This document shows positions 6,640 through 14,393 of a stretch of 16,918 nucleotides of DNA, piece after piece. Under the pieces are notes generated by a model, which ran no database searches, had not been told where the DNA came from, and worked only from the letters and a program-made list of their open reading frames with translations. A program made the translations under genes and the position numbers. The DNA is from an uncultured Clostridia bacterium (GTDB lineage Bacteria; Bacillota; Clostridia; Oscillospirales; CAG-272). The DNA is taken from assembly GCA_905235755.1 (NCBI GenBank), contig CAJONA010000008.1:1-16918 (forward strand). The letters run 5' to 3'. Each line of letters opens with the position of its first letter. Position 1 is the first letter of the stretch.

Positions 6640-8401
6640 ACTGTTTTTGCGTTTTGTAAACGTCAGCATATCGGCGTGCTGGATAGTCCTTGCGGCTGTT
6701 TTCTTCCGCTTCATATTCAAGAGCGCGCCGAAATGGATAAGCGTCGTGATGTGGGGTGTCGTCGCACTGCGCCTTGTGCTTCCGTTTTCGATAAAGAGCG
6801 AACTCAGCATCTTGCCGAGCGCCGAGACGGTCAGCCCTAAAATAATGTACACAACACATCCTACGATAACGAGCGGCATACCGTTTGTCAACACGTATGT
6901 CAATCCCGTCATCAGCGACACGTTCGCACCTACGGAGTTGACCGACGCAAAACCGCTTCAAAGCTTGATACCGACGCTCGCAATAATCTGGGTCGTCGGA
7001 ACAGGGGCTATGCTTATATATATGCTCGGCAGTTATCTGTACATCAGAAGGAAAATGAACAGTGCCGTCAAACTCTATAAAAACGTATGGCAGAGTGAAA
7101 ACGTAAAAACTCCTTTTGTGCTCGGCGTTTTCCGCCCTCGCATATACATCCCGTTCGGCATGGACGAGAAGGCGATGACGGCGGTGATAAATCACGAAAA
7201 CGCGCACATTAAACGGCTCGACCACGTGATCAAGCCCGTCGCGTTCATACTGCTGTCGCTGTACTGGTTCAATCCCGTGATGTGGGTGGCGTACGTGCTT
7301 TTGTGCCGCGATATAGAGTACGCGTGCGACGAACGCGTAATAAAATCGCTCGACGAAGAGCAGCGCGCCGACTATTCCGAGGTGATGTTGGCTCTCAGCG
7401 CGCCGAGAAAAATGATAACCGCCTGCCCGATCGCGTTTGGCGAGGTAGGCGTGAAAGAGAGGGTGAAACGAGTGTTAAGCTACAAAAAACCGTTCATTTG
7501 GATAATCATAGCCGCGCTTGTCGCGTGCGCCGTGACGGCTGTCGTCCTGCTGACAGATCCGAAAGATCCGTCGGACGATCCGACGTGGCCCGCTCTTGAA
7601 GACATGATCGAAAACTACACGCCGGAGCAAGCCATGGCCGACGGATGCGTCGTAGTCGACGGCGGCAACTTGCTGTACGGCATGGATATATGGGCTGACT
7701 TTTTCAACAAAACGCACGGCGGCGTTCCCGCAAAAGTGCGCGTATATCAAGAGTACACATCTCAGGACAGCACGTATTATGTGAAAGAGATATCGTTTGA
7801 CGGTGAAAAATTCCGATGCAAACACTACGACCTGACCGGCGACACGCAAGAACTGTTTTTGTTCGATAAAGAGTATGATTATCTGATCAAGAGTTATTAT
7901 ATCATCAATGACTTTATCGGTGAATATTATATTCTCTCGGACAACAAAGACGCGAATATACAAGATTACATGGCGCATATTCTTTCTTCGACGTATACGT
8001 CTGATTATCCGGAGATAAAGATCATATTCAGTCGGTTTGTGGACAGCGAAAACTTTTCTGAAGCGCTCTACGGCGTCGCGTATGCCGACATCGATGGCGA
8101 CGGAAAGGCCGAGGAGCTGCGTATGGGACCGGGACCTACGTCCGGCGTGATGTCTTTCGCCATAAGGGGTTATAGCGGCACACGCATTAGATATATCAAC
8201 TGTTTTGTCATCAACGGAAACAACTACCCGGAATTTATCATCGACGCCGACGGCAAAACAAAGGTAAAGATCACATATGAAAAACTGCGGTTTGAAAGCG
8301 AGACGGATACTTTCGTGGTTTTGAGCGAAGAGGTGCATATATACGACATAAGCGTGAAAAAAGGCAAGATCATTCTGAGTGAAAACGGCGTGGAGCTTTA
8401 A
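6632..8401 (+). CDS. BlaR1/MecR1-like M56 metalloprotease sensor with DUF4362-like ectodomain
   Basis: This is a 589-residue membrane protein. Hydrophobic segments lie at about 4-28, 36-54, 111-138 and 199-224. The M56 zinc site HENAH (188-192) lies in the loop before the fourth segment, and the family's EYACDE motif is at 229-234. Residues 266-286 (CPIAFGEVGVKERVKRVLSYK) are the usual BlaR1-type cytosolic stretch. A last membrane segment (about 287-307) leads to an extracytoplasmic domain. That domain is not a penicillin-binding fold: it begins YTPEQAMADGCVVVDGGNL (about 329-347) like DUF4362 and later has DIDGDGKAEEL, a calcium-loop-like pattern. By analogy with BlaR1, ligand binding outside would activate the protease and lead to loss of the BlaI-like repressor. 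The ligand is unknown. Confidence 0.85.
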   Translation: MAELFLRFVNVSISACWIVLAAVFFRFIFKSAPKWISVVMWGVVALRLVLPFSIKSELSILPSAETVSPKIMYTTHPTITSGIPFVNTYVNPVISDTFAPTELTDAKPLQSLIPTLAIIWVVGTGAMLIYMLGSYLYIRRKMNSAVKLYKNVWQSENVKTPFVLGVFRPRIYIPFGMDEKAMTAVINHENAHIKRLDHVIKPVAFILLSLYWFNPVMWVAYVLLCRDIEYACDERVIKSLDEEQRADYSEVMLALSAPRKMITACPIAFGEVGVKERVKRVLSYKKPFIWIIIAALVACAVTAVVLLTDPKDPSDDPTWPALEDMIENYTPEQAMADGCVVVDGGNLLYGMDIWADFFNKTHGGVPAKVRVYQEYTSQDSTYYVKEISFDGEKFRCKHYDLTGDTQELFLFDKEYDYLIKSYYIINDFIGEYYILSDNKDANIQDYMAHILSSTYTSDYPEIKIIFSRFVDSENFSEALYGVAYADIDGDGKAEELRMGPGPTSGVMSFAIRGYSGTRIRYINCFVINGNNYPEFIIDADGKTKVKITYEKLRFESETDTFVVLSEEVHIYDISVKKGKIILSENGVEL

Positions 8402-8416
8402 GCGGGCGTTTGATGT

Positions 8417-8444
8417 AAAAAGGCGGCAGAAATGCCGCCTTTTT
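8417..8444 (+). terminator. Terminator of the BlaI/M56 operon
   Basis: Arms AAAAAGGCGGCA and TGCCGCCTTTTT close a GAAA tetraloop. It starts 16 bases past the M56 gene stop codon. Confidence 0.9.
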
Positions 8445-8505
8445 CGCGCAGTGTTGTATTTCATGCAGCGCACGAACAGTGTTATTTTCTTGCTTGCACA
8501 AAAAA

Positions 8506-8534
8506 CCGTCGGAATTTGATCCGACGGTTTTTTT
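8506..8534. terminator. Repeated-type bidirectional terminator, copy B
   Basis: The 22-base hairpin core is identical to that at 6020-6041, here flanked by an A-run on the left and a T-run on the right. It could stop transcription of the minus-strand remnant ending at 8544 as well as read-through from the plus strand. Confidence 0.8.
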
Positions 8535-8543
8535 ATTTTTATA

Positions 8544-8758
8544 TTACACCGTTTCGCCGCTTGAAGTATACGTGACGCTCTTTATTTCGCCACCGCATTC
8601 GGGGCAGAATTTTGTCGCAGCCGAAACTTTCTTGCCGCATTTGGAACAGACGTATATTTGACTTAAGCCACGGCATAGGTGAATGCAAAAAGAATAAAAT
8701 TGAGTGTTCCCGCGAGGATAAGAAGGAAAGATTTACAGTTTTTCTTGATAAAGTCCAT
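8544..8758 (-). pseudogene. Frameshifted membrane/zinc-ribbon protein
   Basis: Starting at ATG 8758, with an excellent GGGGG ribosome binding site 5 bases upstream, the frame encodes 31 residues. It begins MDFIKKNCKS and continues as a hydrophobic segment (FLLILAGTLNFILFAFTYAV), stopping at TAA 8663-8665. In the -1 frame, directly downstream, a clean zinc ribbon follows (CSKCGKK, then FCPECGGEIK), ending SSGETV at TAA 8544-8546. The N-terminal part starts like a family of short membrane proteins, but I could not place it. A single indel would join the halves into a 71-residue membrane-anchored zinc-ribbon protein. It could be a broken gene, a sequencing or assembly error, or the two ends of a larger gene that suffered an internal deletion. 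The repeated terminator lies just after the last codon. Confidence 0.65.
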
Positions 8759-8837
8759 ATTTTCCCCCGATTTTTCCGACATTTGTCGATTTTTATCAGT
8801 ATATCATATTCAAATTTCATTTTCAATATGCAAACAA

Positions 8838-8863
8838 AAAATGTCGGCAAAAGCCGACATTTT
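8838..8863 (-). terminator. Terminator of the tig-clpP-clpX operon
   Basis: Arms AAAATGTCGGC and GCCGACATTTT close a 4-base loop. On the minus strand it is followed by a T-rich tract. It abuts the clpX stop codon. Confidence 0.85.
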
Positions 8864-10105
8864 CTATGCCACAACGTCGCCCTCGTCGATGACGATGTGC
8901 TTTAAATTATCGTCCGACGGAGCTTTATACATTATCGGTATCATAAATTTTTCCATGATAGAGCGAAGTCCGCGAGCGCCCGTTCCGCGCTCGATGGCGA
9001 GCTTGGCTATCTTTGAAATCGCCGCGTCGGTAAACTCGATCTCTATACCGTCCATTTCAAACAGCTTTTTGTACTGCTTGATGATCGAATTTTTCGGCTC
9101 GAGAAGTACGCGGCGAAGCGCCGCCTCGTCGAGCGAGTCAAGTGAGACTATAACGGGTACCCTTCCGACAAGTTCGGGGATAAGACCGTATTTCACTATA
9201 TCGTGCACCGTTACATCGCGGAAAACGCCGTCGGCTATCTTTTCCGACGCCTTTTTTATCTCGCTTCCGAAGCCTATCGTCTGGTGACCGCGGCGCTTTT
9301 CGATTATCTCAGACAGGCCGTCGAACGCGCCGCCGCAGATAAAGAGGATGTTCGCCGTGTTTATCTGGATGAAATCCTGATTAGGATGTTTTCTTCCGCC
9401 CTGCGGAGGAACGTTGGCAACAGTGCCTTCGAGAATTTTCAGCAGCGCCTGCTGTACGCCTTCGCCCGAAACGTCGCGCGTTATCGAGCGGTTTTCGCTT
9501 TTGCGAGAGATCTTGTCTATCTCGTCGATATAAATTATCCCGCGTTCAGCCTTTTCGACGTCAAAATCTGCCGCTTGTATCAGTCTGAGCAAAATGTTTT
9601 CGACGTCCTCGCCGACGTATCCCGCTTCCGTAAGCGTCGTCGCGTCGGCGATTGCAAACGGGACTTTGAGCGTTTTTGCGAGCGTCTGCGCCAAAAACGT
9701 CTTGCCTACGCCGGTCGGGCCGAGGAGCAGCACGTTGCTCTTTTGAATGTCGACGTCGTCGCTCTGTCCGTTTTTGCCTCCGTTTTTCTTTTGCGATATG
9801 CGTTTATAGTGATTGTACACCGCGACGGACAGCGCTATTTTCGCGTTGTCCTGACCTATAACGTACTCATCGAGCGTCTTTTTGATCTGTTCGGGCTTCG
9901 GAATGTCTGCAATATCGGGCAATCCGTCAGCCGAGCCGTAGCTGTTGAGCGCACTGTAATCGTCGATGAGCTTGCTGTACGCGACGACGCAGTCGCTGCA
10001 TATGAACACGCATTCGGGCGACGGTATCAGCACCGGAACGTCGCTTTCCTTCCGTCCGCAAAATGAGCAATAGCTCTTGCGGCCGTTGTTTTTCTTATCT
10101 TCCAT
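8864..10105 (-). CDS. clpX: ClpX, ATP-dependent unfoldase subunit of ClpXP
   Basis: This 413-residue AAA+ unfoldase recognises substrates and feeds them to ClpP. Seen in order: the N-terminal zinc-binding domain (Cys13, Cys16, Cys36, Cys39), Walker A GPTGVGKT (129-136), the pore loop GYVG (162-165), Walker B IIYIDEID (190-197), and the IGFG loop that docks on ClpP (277-280). ELVGRVPV follows (311-318), then sensor 2 GARGLR (376-381). GAGGGAG precedes the ATG. It lies 16 bases downstream of clpP and is the last gene of the operon. Length is normal, with no unusual residues noticed. Confidence 0.98.
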   Translation of the reverse strand: MEDKKNNGRKSYCSFCGRKESDVPVLIPSPECVFICSDCVVAYSKLIDDYSALNSYGSADGLPDIADIPKPEQIKKTLDEYVIGQDNAKIALSVAVYNHYKRISQKKNGGKNGQSDDVDIQKSNVLLLGPTGVGKTFLAQTLAKTLKVPFAIADATTLTEAGYVGEDVENILLRLIQAADFDVEKAERGIIYIDEIDKISRKSENRSITRDVSGEGVQQALLKILEGTVANVPPQGGRKHPNQDFIQINTANILFICGGAFDGLSEIIEKRRGHQTIGFGSEIKKASEKIADGVFRDVTVHDIVKYGLIPELVGRVPVIVSLDSLDEAALRRVLLEPKNSIIKQYKKLFEMDGIEIEFTDAAISKIAKLAIERGTGARGLRSIMEKFMIPIMYKAPSDDNLKHIVIDEGDVVA

Positions 10106-10121
10106 AAAACTCCCTCGTTAT

Positions 10122-10706
10122 TTACGCGCGTTTTTCGATGACCTTGTCTATAAGACCGTATTCCTTTGCCGCTTCGGCGTCGAGCCAGTTGTCGCGGTCG
10201 GTGTCGCGCTCGATATCCTCGATGCTCTTGCCCGTCTTTTCGGACAGGATCTGATTGAGTTTTTTGCGTATCTTCAAGATGTGTTCGGCTTGGATTTTGA
10301 TGTCGCTCGCCTGTCCCTGCGCGCCGCCGAGAGGCTGATGTATCATTATCTCGCTGTTCGGGAGCGCATAGCGCTTGCCCTTTGCGCCTGCGGCAAGCAG
10401 GAACGCGCCCATAGACGCCGCCATGCCGATACAGATCGTCGAAACGTCGCACTTGATGAAGTTCATCGTGTCGTATATAGCCATCCCCGCCGTTATCGAG
10501 CCGCCGGGGCTGTTGATGTAAAGGCTTATATCCTTGTCGGGATCCTGCGCTTCAAGATAAAGGAGCTGCGCGACGACGAGCGACGCCGTGACGTCGTTCA
10601 CCTCGTCCGCCAAAAACACTATCCTGTCGTTTAGCAGTCTCGAATAAATATCGTACGAGCGCTCGCCGAGCCCCGTCTTTTCTATTACCATCGGTACAAG
10701 TGCCAT
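10122..10706 (-). CDS. clpP: ClpP, serine protease subunit of ClpXP
   Basis: This 194-residue protease forms the tetradecameric degradation barrel. The start is set at ATG 10706 (MALVPMVIEKT) because GGAGG lies 8 bases upstream. The ATG two codons earlier would be only 2-3 bases from the same site. The catalytic triad is visible: Ser98 in GMAASMGAF, His123 in IMIHQPLGG and Asp172 in RDTDRDNW. NSPGGS in the handle region and the end EYGLIDKVIEKR are typical. Little or no propeptide is expected. It lies between tig (80 bases upstream) and clpX (16 bases downstream). Confidence 0.98.
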   Translation of the reverse strand: MALVPMVIEKTGLGERSYDIYSRLLNDRIVFLADEVNDVTASLVVAQLLYLEAQDPDKDISLYINSPGGSITAGMAIYDTMNFIKCDVSTICIGMAASMGAFLLAAGAKGKRYALPNSEIMIHQPLGGAQGQASDIKIQAEHILKIRKKLNQILSEKTGKSIEDIERDTDRDNWLDAEAAKEYGLIDKVIEKRA

Positions 10707-10753
10707 AATCATATCCTCCCTTGTGAAAATATAAATTTATTGATTTTAAGTCA

Positions 10754-10779
10754 TATTCGCAGACTTTCGCCTGCGAATA
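10754..10779 (-). promoter_or_regulatory. Intergenic RNA hairpin between tig and clpP
   Basis: On the minus strand TATTCGCAGGC and GTCTGCGAATA pair (one G-U) around a GAAA tetraloop. No T-run follows. It is likelier an mRNA processing or stability element, or a weak attenuator, than a full terminator. Confidence 0.5.
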
Positions 10780-10786
10780 CATAAAA

Positions 10787-12325
10787 TTATTCGGCTTTAT
10801 CCTCCGTCTTTTTGGCGGCGGGTTTTCTCGTCGTCTTTTTCGGCGCCGCGGGCTTTTCCTCCGCTGCCGCGTCGGACGCGGGCGCTTCTTCGGTTGCAGC
10901 CGCGCTGCTTGTCGACTTTTTGGTTGTCTTCTTCGGAGCTGCTTTCTTTACCTCGGAATCTGCCGCGGGAGCTTCCTCTGCTGCGGGAGCCTCATCTGCC
11001 GCGGGCGCGGCTTTTTTGGTCGACTTTCTCGTCGTTTTCTTCTTGCCGCCCGAAACGTCGGCGTTCTCGCGCACAAACAGCACCGCCTTGCCTACGACGA
11101 TGTCCGATTTGATAGCGTCCGCAGAGATAGACTCTTTGACCTTTTCAACGTCGATGCCGTATCCTTCGGCGATCTTCTTGTATTCTTCCTCCACCTCGTC
11201 ATCGGTAGCTTCGAGAGCTTCCGTCTTTGCGACGTATTCGAGAGCAAGACGCGTCTTGACCTGCTTTTCGGCCTGCGGACGGAACTGCTTTTTGAGCGCT
11301 TCCATATCCTGACCTGTGTACTTCATGAACATTTCGAGGCTGAGTCCCTGATAGCGCAGGCGGTTCTCGTAATCGGCGATGCAGTTTTCCGTTTCGTTTT
11401 CAAACATACACTCGGGTATCTCGCCGACGAGCTTTTCGCAAAGCGCGTCCATAAGCGCCTCGTCGAGCTTCTGGTCTGCCGCTTTATTTGCGTCCTTTTC
11501 GAGTTTTGCCTTGACATCGGCCTTATATTCATCGACTGTGTCAAATTCCGATACGTCCTTGACAAATTCGTCGTTGAGCTCGGGGAGCTCCGTCTCTTTT
11601 ATCTCGTGAATGAGGCATTTGAACGTCGCCGCTTTGCCTGCGAGCGTCTTTTCCTGATAGTCCTCGGGGAAAGTGACGTTCACATCAAAGTTTTCACCTA
11701 TGCTCTTGCCGGCGACCTGATCTTCAAATCCGGGTATGAACTGGCCGGAGCCGAGTTTAAGGTTGTGCTTTTCCGCCTTGCCGCCGTCGAACTGCTTGCC
11801 GTCGACGTATCCGTCAAAATCGAGCACAACTTCGTCGCCCGTCTTTGCGGCGCGGTCCGTGACGTCGATGATGCGTGCGTTTCTCTCACGAACGCGGTCG
11901 ATCTCTGCGTCCACCGCTTCGTCGGTGATCTCGACCTTTTCTCTTTCGGCTTTCAGTCCCTTGTATTCGGATACAGTGACGTCCGGTTTTACAAAAACCT
12001 TTGCCGTCAGAACGACGCCGTCGTCATCTATGCTCTTTACGTCGAAATCGGGGCGCGAAACGACATCGAGCTTCGACTCTTTGAGCGCTTCCTCATATAC
12101 GCCCGGAATGAGCGCATTGAGCGCGTCCTCATAGAATACGCCCTTGCCGTACATTTTTTCGACTATCGCGCGCGGCGCTTTGCCTTTGCGGAAGCCGGGT
12201 ATGTTGATCTTGCCGACGTTCTTTTTGAACGCTTTGTCCACTTCCGCGTCGAACGTCGCCTTGTCGACCTTGATTTCAAGTTCCTTTTGGTTGACAGCGA
12301 CATCATTGATATTTAAAATTTCCAT
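10787..12325 (-). CDS. tig: Trigger factor with Lys/Ala/Thr-rich C-terminal tail
   Basis: This is the ribosome-associated chaperone and peptidyl-prolyl isomerase. The start is set at ATG 12325 (MEILNINDVAV) because GGAGG lies 10 bases upstream; this gives 512 residues. The N-terminal ribosome-binding domain carries GFRKGKAPR (44-52). The FKBP domain (about 150-235) includes GDEVVLDFDGYVDGKQFDGG and LGSGQFIPGFEDQVAG. The C-terminal SurA-like helical arms extend to about residue 427. After that comes an extra tail of about 85 residues with repeated KKTTRK/KKTTKK and APAAEEAPAA blocks, resembling histone H1 or AlgP tails. Usual trigger factors stop near 430 residues. First gene of tig-clpP-clpX. 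The body is certain; the tail's role is unknown. Confidence 0.96.
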   Translation of the reverse strand: MEILNINDVAVNQKELEIKVDKATFDAEVDKAFKKNVGKINIPGFRKGKAPRAIVEKMYGKGVFYEDALNALIPGVYEEALKESKLDVVSRPDFDVKSIDDDGVVLTAKVFVKPDVTVSEYKGLKAEREKVEITDEAVDAEIDRVRERNARIIDVTDRAAKTGDEVVLDFDGYVDGKQFDGGKAEKHNLKLGSGQFIPGFEDQVAGKSIGENFDVNVTFPEDYQEKTLAGKAATFKCLIHEIKETELPELNDEFVKDVSEFDTVDEYKADVKAKLEKDANKAADQKLDEALMDALCEKLVGEIPECMFENETENCIADYENRLRYQGLSLEMFMKYTGQDMEALKKQFRPQAEKQVKTRLALEYVAKTEALEATDDEVEEEYKKIAEGYGIDVEKVKESISADAIKSDIVVGKAVLFVRENADVSGGKKKTTRKSTKKAAPAADEAPAAEEAPAADSEVKKAAPKKTTKKSTSSAAATEEAPASDAAAEEKPAAPKKTTRKPAAKKTEDKAE

Positions 12326-12366
12326 AATAATTTGTCCTCCATTGCTGAAAATATGCAAGTATTGGT

Positions 12367-12395
12367 ATTATACCATTTTTTCTCGAAAAAGTCAA
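12367..12395 (-). promoter_or_regulatory. Sigma-A promoter of tig-clpP-clpX
   Basis: On the minus strand TTGACT (12395-12390) and TATAAT (12372-12367) are separated by 17 bases. The -10 lies in a small palindrome, GGTATAATACC. The transcript start is expected near 12360, giving a leader of about 35 bases. Confidence 0.8.
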
Positions 12396-12416
12396 TCGTT
12401 ATTTTGAAAAAATGCT

Positions 12417-13154
12417 TTATTTATCGTCATTTTTCGGGAGAATAAGTTCGGGCTTGAACAAGATGTAATCCGCAGATATAAGATGAAAATCCATATCGGC
12501 GTAATTTATGACTGCCGGAGCTTCGTAATTGCCGTGAATATGGCCGTAATAGCAGCGCTCAACGCCCGCTTTGTAAAGCTCCATTATTATCTCATCGCAC
12601 ATATAGCCCTTGAATATCGCGGGAAAATGCAAAAACATCAGCGTCTCGCGCCTTTTGCCGTCCTTGTCGGAAAGCTCGCGCCCGCACGCGACGCTGTGCT
12701 TGATCCGCTCGACCTCGCGCGCGACGATCTTCGTGCTGTCGGCGCCGCGGATAGGCGTCGATTTATCGTCGGTGTACCAGCCGCGCGAGCCGCAGATTAT
12801 AAAATCATCGACAATGAACGCGTTGTTGTGCAAAAATTTTATCGTTTTGTAACCGTTTTCTTCAACGAAAGCGTCGAGCTTCTTCATCGTCTGCCACCAA
12901 TAGTCGTGGTTGCCTTTGAGCAGTATCTTTTCGCCGGGGAGCGATTCGATAAAATCGAAATCTTCTTTCAGCTCGTCCGTCGTCATCGCCCACGAGATGT
13001 CGCCCGCCACGACGACGGTGTCGCCGTCTTTTACCGTTTCGCGCCAGTATTTATCTATTTTATCCATATAGCCGTCCCATCTCGCGCCGAAAACGTCCAT
13101 CGGCTTTTCGGTCGATTTTGACAAATGAAGATCGGCAATTACGTAAAGCGACAT
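12417..13154 (-). CDS. Metallophosphoesterase (COG1768-like)
   Basis: This is a 245-residue calcineurin-like phosphoesterase. All family metal-binding motifs are seen: Asp8-Leu-His10 (ADLHL), Gly51-Asp52 (GDISW), Gly81-Asn82-His83-Asp84 (GNHDYWW), His176 (FLHFP) and Gly204-His205-Ile-His207 (GHIHG). These coordinate two metal ions for hydrolysis of a phosphomonoester or phosphodiester. The substrate cannot be read from sequence. No signal peptide, so cytoplasmic. GGAGG stands 4 bases before the ATG. It lies upstream of tig on the same strand, but tig has its own promoter in the gap. It is divergent from the DUF1540 gene. Confidence 0.88.
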   Translation of the reverse strand: MSLYVIADLHLSKSTEKPMDVFGARWDGYMDKIDKYWRETVKDGDTVVVAGDISWAMTTDELKEDFDFIESLPGEKILLKGNHDYWWQTMKKLDAFVEENGYKTIKFLHNNAFIVDDFIICGSRGWYTDDKSTPIRGADSTKIVAREVERIKHSVACGRELSDKDGKRRETLMFLHFPAIFKGYMCDEIIMELYKAGVERCYYGHIHGNYEAPAVINYADMDFHLISADYILFKPELILPKNDDK

Positions 13155-13243
13155 ATTTCCTCCGTTTTTTTGAATAGTTCGCCGTTTATTTTACATACTA
13201 AAAACGGCAGCCGGGTTTAAACATTGATTGAAAGGATACGAAT

Positions 13244-13444
13244 ATGATTAGCGAAAATACAAAAAACGACAAGACGACTTGCAAAACATGCAAATCAAAC
13301 AAAGGAGTCGCGTGCGACGTTATAAACTGCGTTTATCACGATGGTGAGAGTCATTGCACGGCCGATAAAATAAACGTCGGTCCGAGCTACGCGACGTCCT
13401 GTACGGACACCGTTTGCGCTACTTTCAAGCAGAAAACAATTTGA
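13244..13444 (+). CDS. DUF1540 domain-containing small cysteine-rich protein
   Basis: This 66-residue protein has the DUF1540 pattern CDVINCVYHDGESHCTADKI followed by VGPSYATSCTDTVCATF. Seven cysteines (13, 16, 24, 29, 38, 53, 58) and His32 suggest metal binding. An additional CKTC pair at 13-16 precedes the core. The family is common in Clostridia and Bacilli and its function is not established. AAAGGA is 7 bases before the ATG. It is transcribed alone, divergent from the metallophosphoesterase, and ends in a terminator shared with the convergent dipeptidase. Confidence 0.88.
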   Translation: MISENTKNDKTTCKTCKSNKGVACDVINCVYHDGESHCTADKINVGPSYATSCTDTVCATFKQKTI

Positions 13445-13447
13445 CGA

Positions 13448-13475
13448 TAAGGGGGAGCATTCCCCCTTACATATT
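13448..13475 (+). terminator. Terminator of the DUF1540 gene
   Basis: Arms TAAGGGGGA and TCCCCCTTA close a GCAT loop and are followed by CATATTTTT. The right arm contains the stop codon of the convergent dipeptidase gene (13467-13469). On the minus strand no T-run follows, so it mainly serves the plus strand. Confidence 0.75.
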
Positions 13476-14393
13476 TTTCAAAACATAATTAAACGCATTT
13501 TCAAAAAATATCTTTTCTCGCACAGAGGCGCTTATCCCCGCATCCGCAAGCGCGTCGTCGACCTTTAAGATATCGCGCTCGTCGGATATGCCGAGCGGCA
13601 GGCGGACTACGCCGTCAAAGTCGGCGCCGATACATATACTGTTTTCAAGTCCCAGATCCAGATAACGGCAGACGTGCCGCACGACGTCGGATATATCGGC
13701 GTCGCCGCCTTCTTTTAAGTGGTCGGGAACAAGGCTTATGCCTATCAATCCGCCGCGCGCGGCGATGCTTTCAGCTTCTTCGTCCGTCAGATTCCGCCCG
13801 TGAGCGCAGGCGGAATACGCGTTTGAGTGCGTTGCGATGACTTTCGCGCCGCACTCGTCGGCGAGGGCAAAAGTCTCCGCCGCCGTCTGCCGCGACGAAT
13901 GCGAAACGTCGACTGCGACGCCGAGAGAAGCGCATCTTTTTACGACCTCGCGTCCGAAAGAAGTGAGTCCGTCCGACGTGTTCCAAGCGCCGCCCACGCA
14001 GTCGCTGTTTTTCCATGTAAGCGTCAAAAATCTGACGCCGTCGCAATAAAGCTCGTCGAGGCGCCCTATATCTCCGCCGAGCAGGCTCGCGCCCTCGACG
14101 GCGAGGATCACCGGTATCTTTTTTTCGCAAAATGCCGCCGTCATCTCGGCGGAAGTGCGGCAAAACGCGATGTTTTCAGTTTTGTTTTCCCGCGCGTGCG
14201 CGAGTATTTTTTTGTATCTTGAATATGCCTCGTCGTCTGGTATTCCCGACTTTGTCCATATTGCCATCACTCGCGCGTATTTATCGAAAACGGCGGCGTT
14301 TTCAAACGAAACGGCGCTGCCGCTCTCGTAAAAGCCCGAGTTCTTTTCGTACATCTCATACAGCGTGTCGCAGTGAAGGTCAAAATAGTTCAA
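13467..14393 (-). CDS. Peptidase M19 family (renal-type) dipeptidase, TTG start
   Basis: This 308-residue zinc dipeptidase belongs to the M19 family. Metal ligands are seen as His7-Cys-Asp9 (DLHCDTL), Glu100 (AVEGA), His165 (VDVSHSS) and His189 (ATHSNAY), with the conserved Arg200 (HGRNL) and Asp258 (GADFDG). Members hydrolyse dipeptides, some with D-residues. There is no signal peptide, so it is probably cytosolic and not membrane-anchored as in mammals. The start codon is TTG, with AGGAG 8 bases upstream, and it overlaps the TGA of yraN by 4 bases, indicating translational coupling. It is the last gene of the lepB-rbgA-rnhB-yraN run. Confidence 0.93.
   Translation of the reverse strand: MNYFDLHCDTLYEMYEKNSGFYESGSAVSFENAAVFDKYARVMAIWTKSGIPDDEAYSRYKKILAHARENKTENIAFCRTSAEMTAAFCEKKIPVILAVEGASLLGGDIGRLDELYCDGVRFLTLTWKNSDCVGGAWNTSDGLTSFGREVVKRCASLGVAVDVSHSSRQTAAETFALADECGAKVIATHSNAYSACAHGRNLTDEEAESIAARGGLIGISLVPDHLKEGGDADISDVVRHVCRYLDLGLENSICIGADFDGVVRLPLGISDERDILKVDDALADAGISASVREKIFFENAFNYVLKNM

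Noticed and set aside
7475..8473. 332-codon open frame opposite the M56 sensor gene
   Set aside because: It is antisense to a coherent membrane protease with clear motifs; its product is Arg/His/Phe/Val-rich with no recognisable domain.
8655..8700. Programmed -1 frameshift joining the membrane peptide to the zinc ribbon
   Set aside because: No X-XXY-YYZ slippery heptamer or downstream structure is evident at the junction, so an indel is simpler.
8539..8874. 111-codon minus-strand frame over the zinc-ribbon region
   Set aside because: It uses the third frame; its product is nondescript, while the other two frames hold the membrane peptide with a strong ribosome binding site and the zinc ribbon.
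9203..10066. 287-codon open frame opposite clpX
   Set aside because: A shadow of clpX codon usage; no ribosome binding site and no family resemblance.
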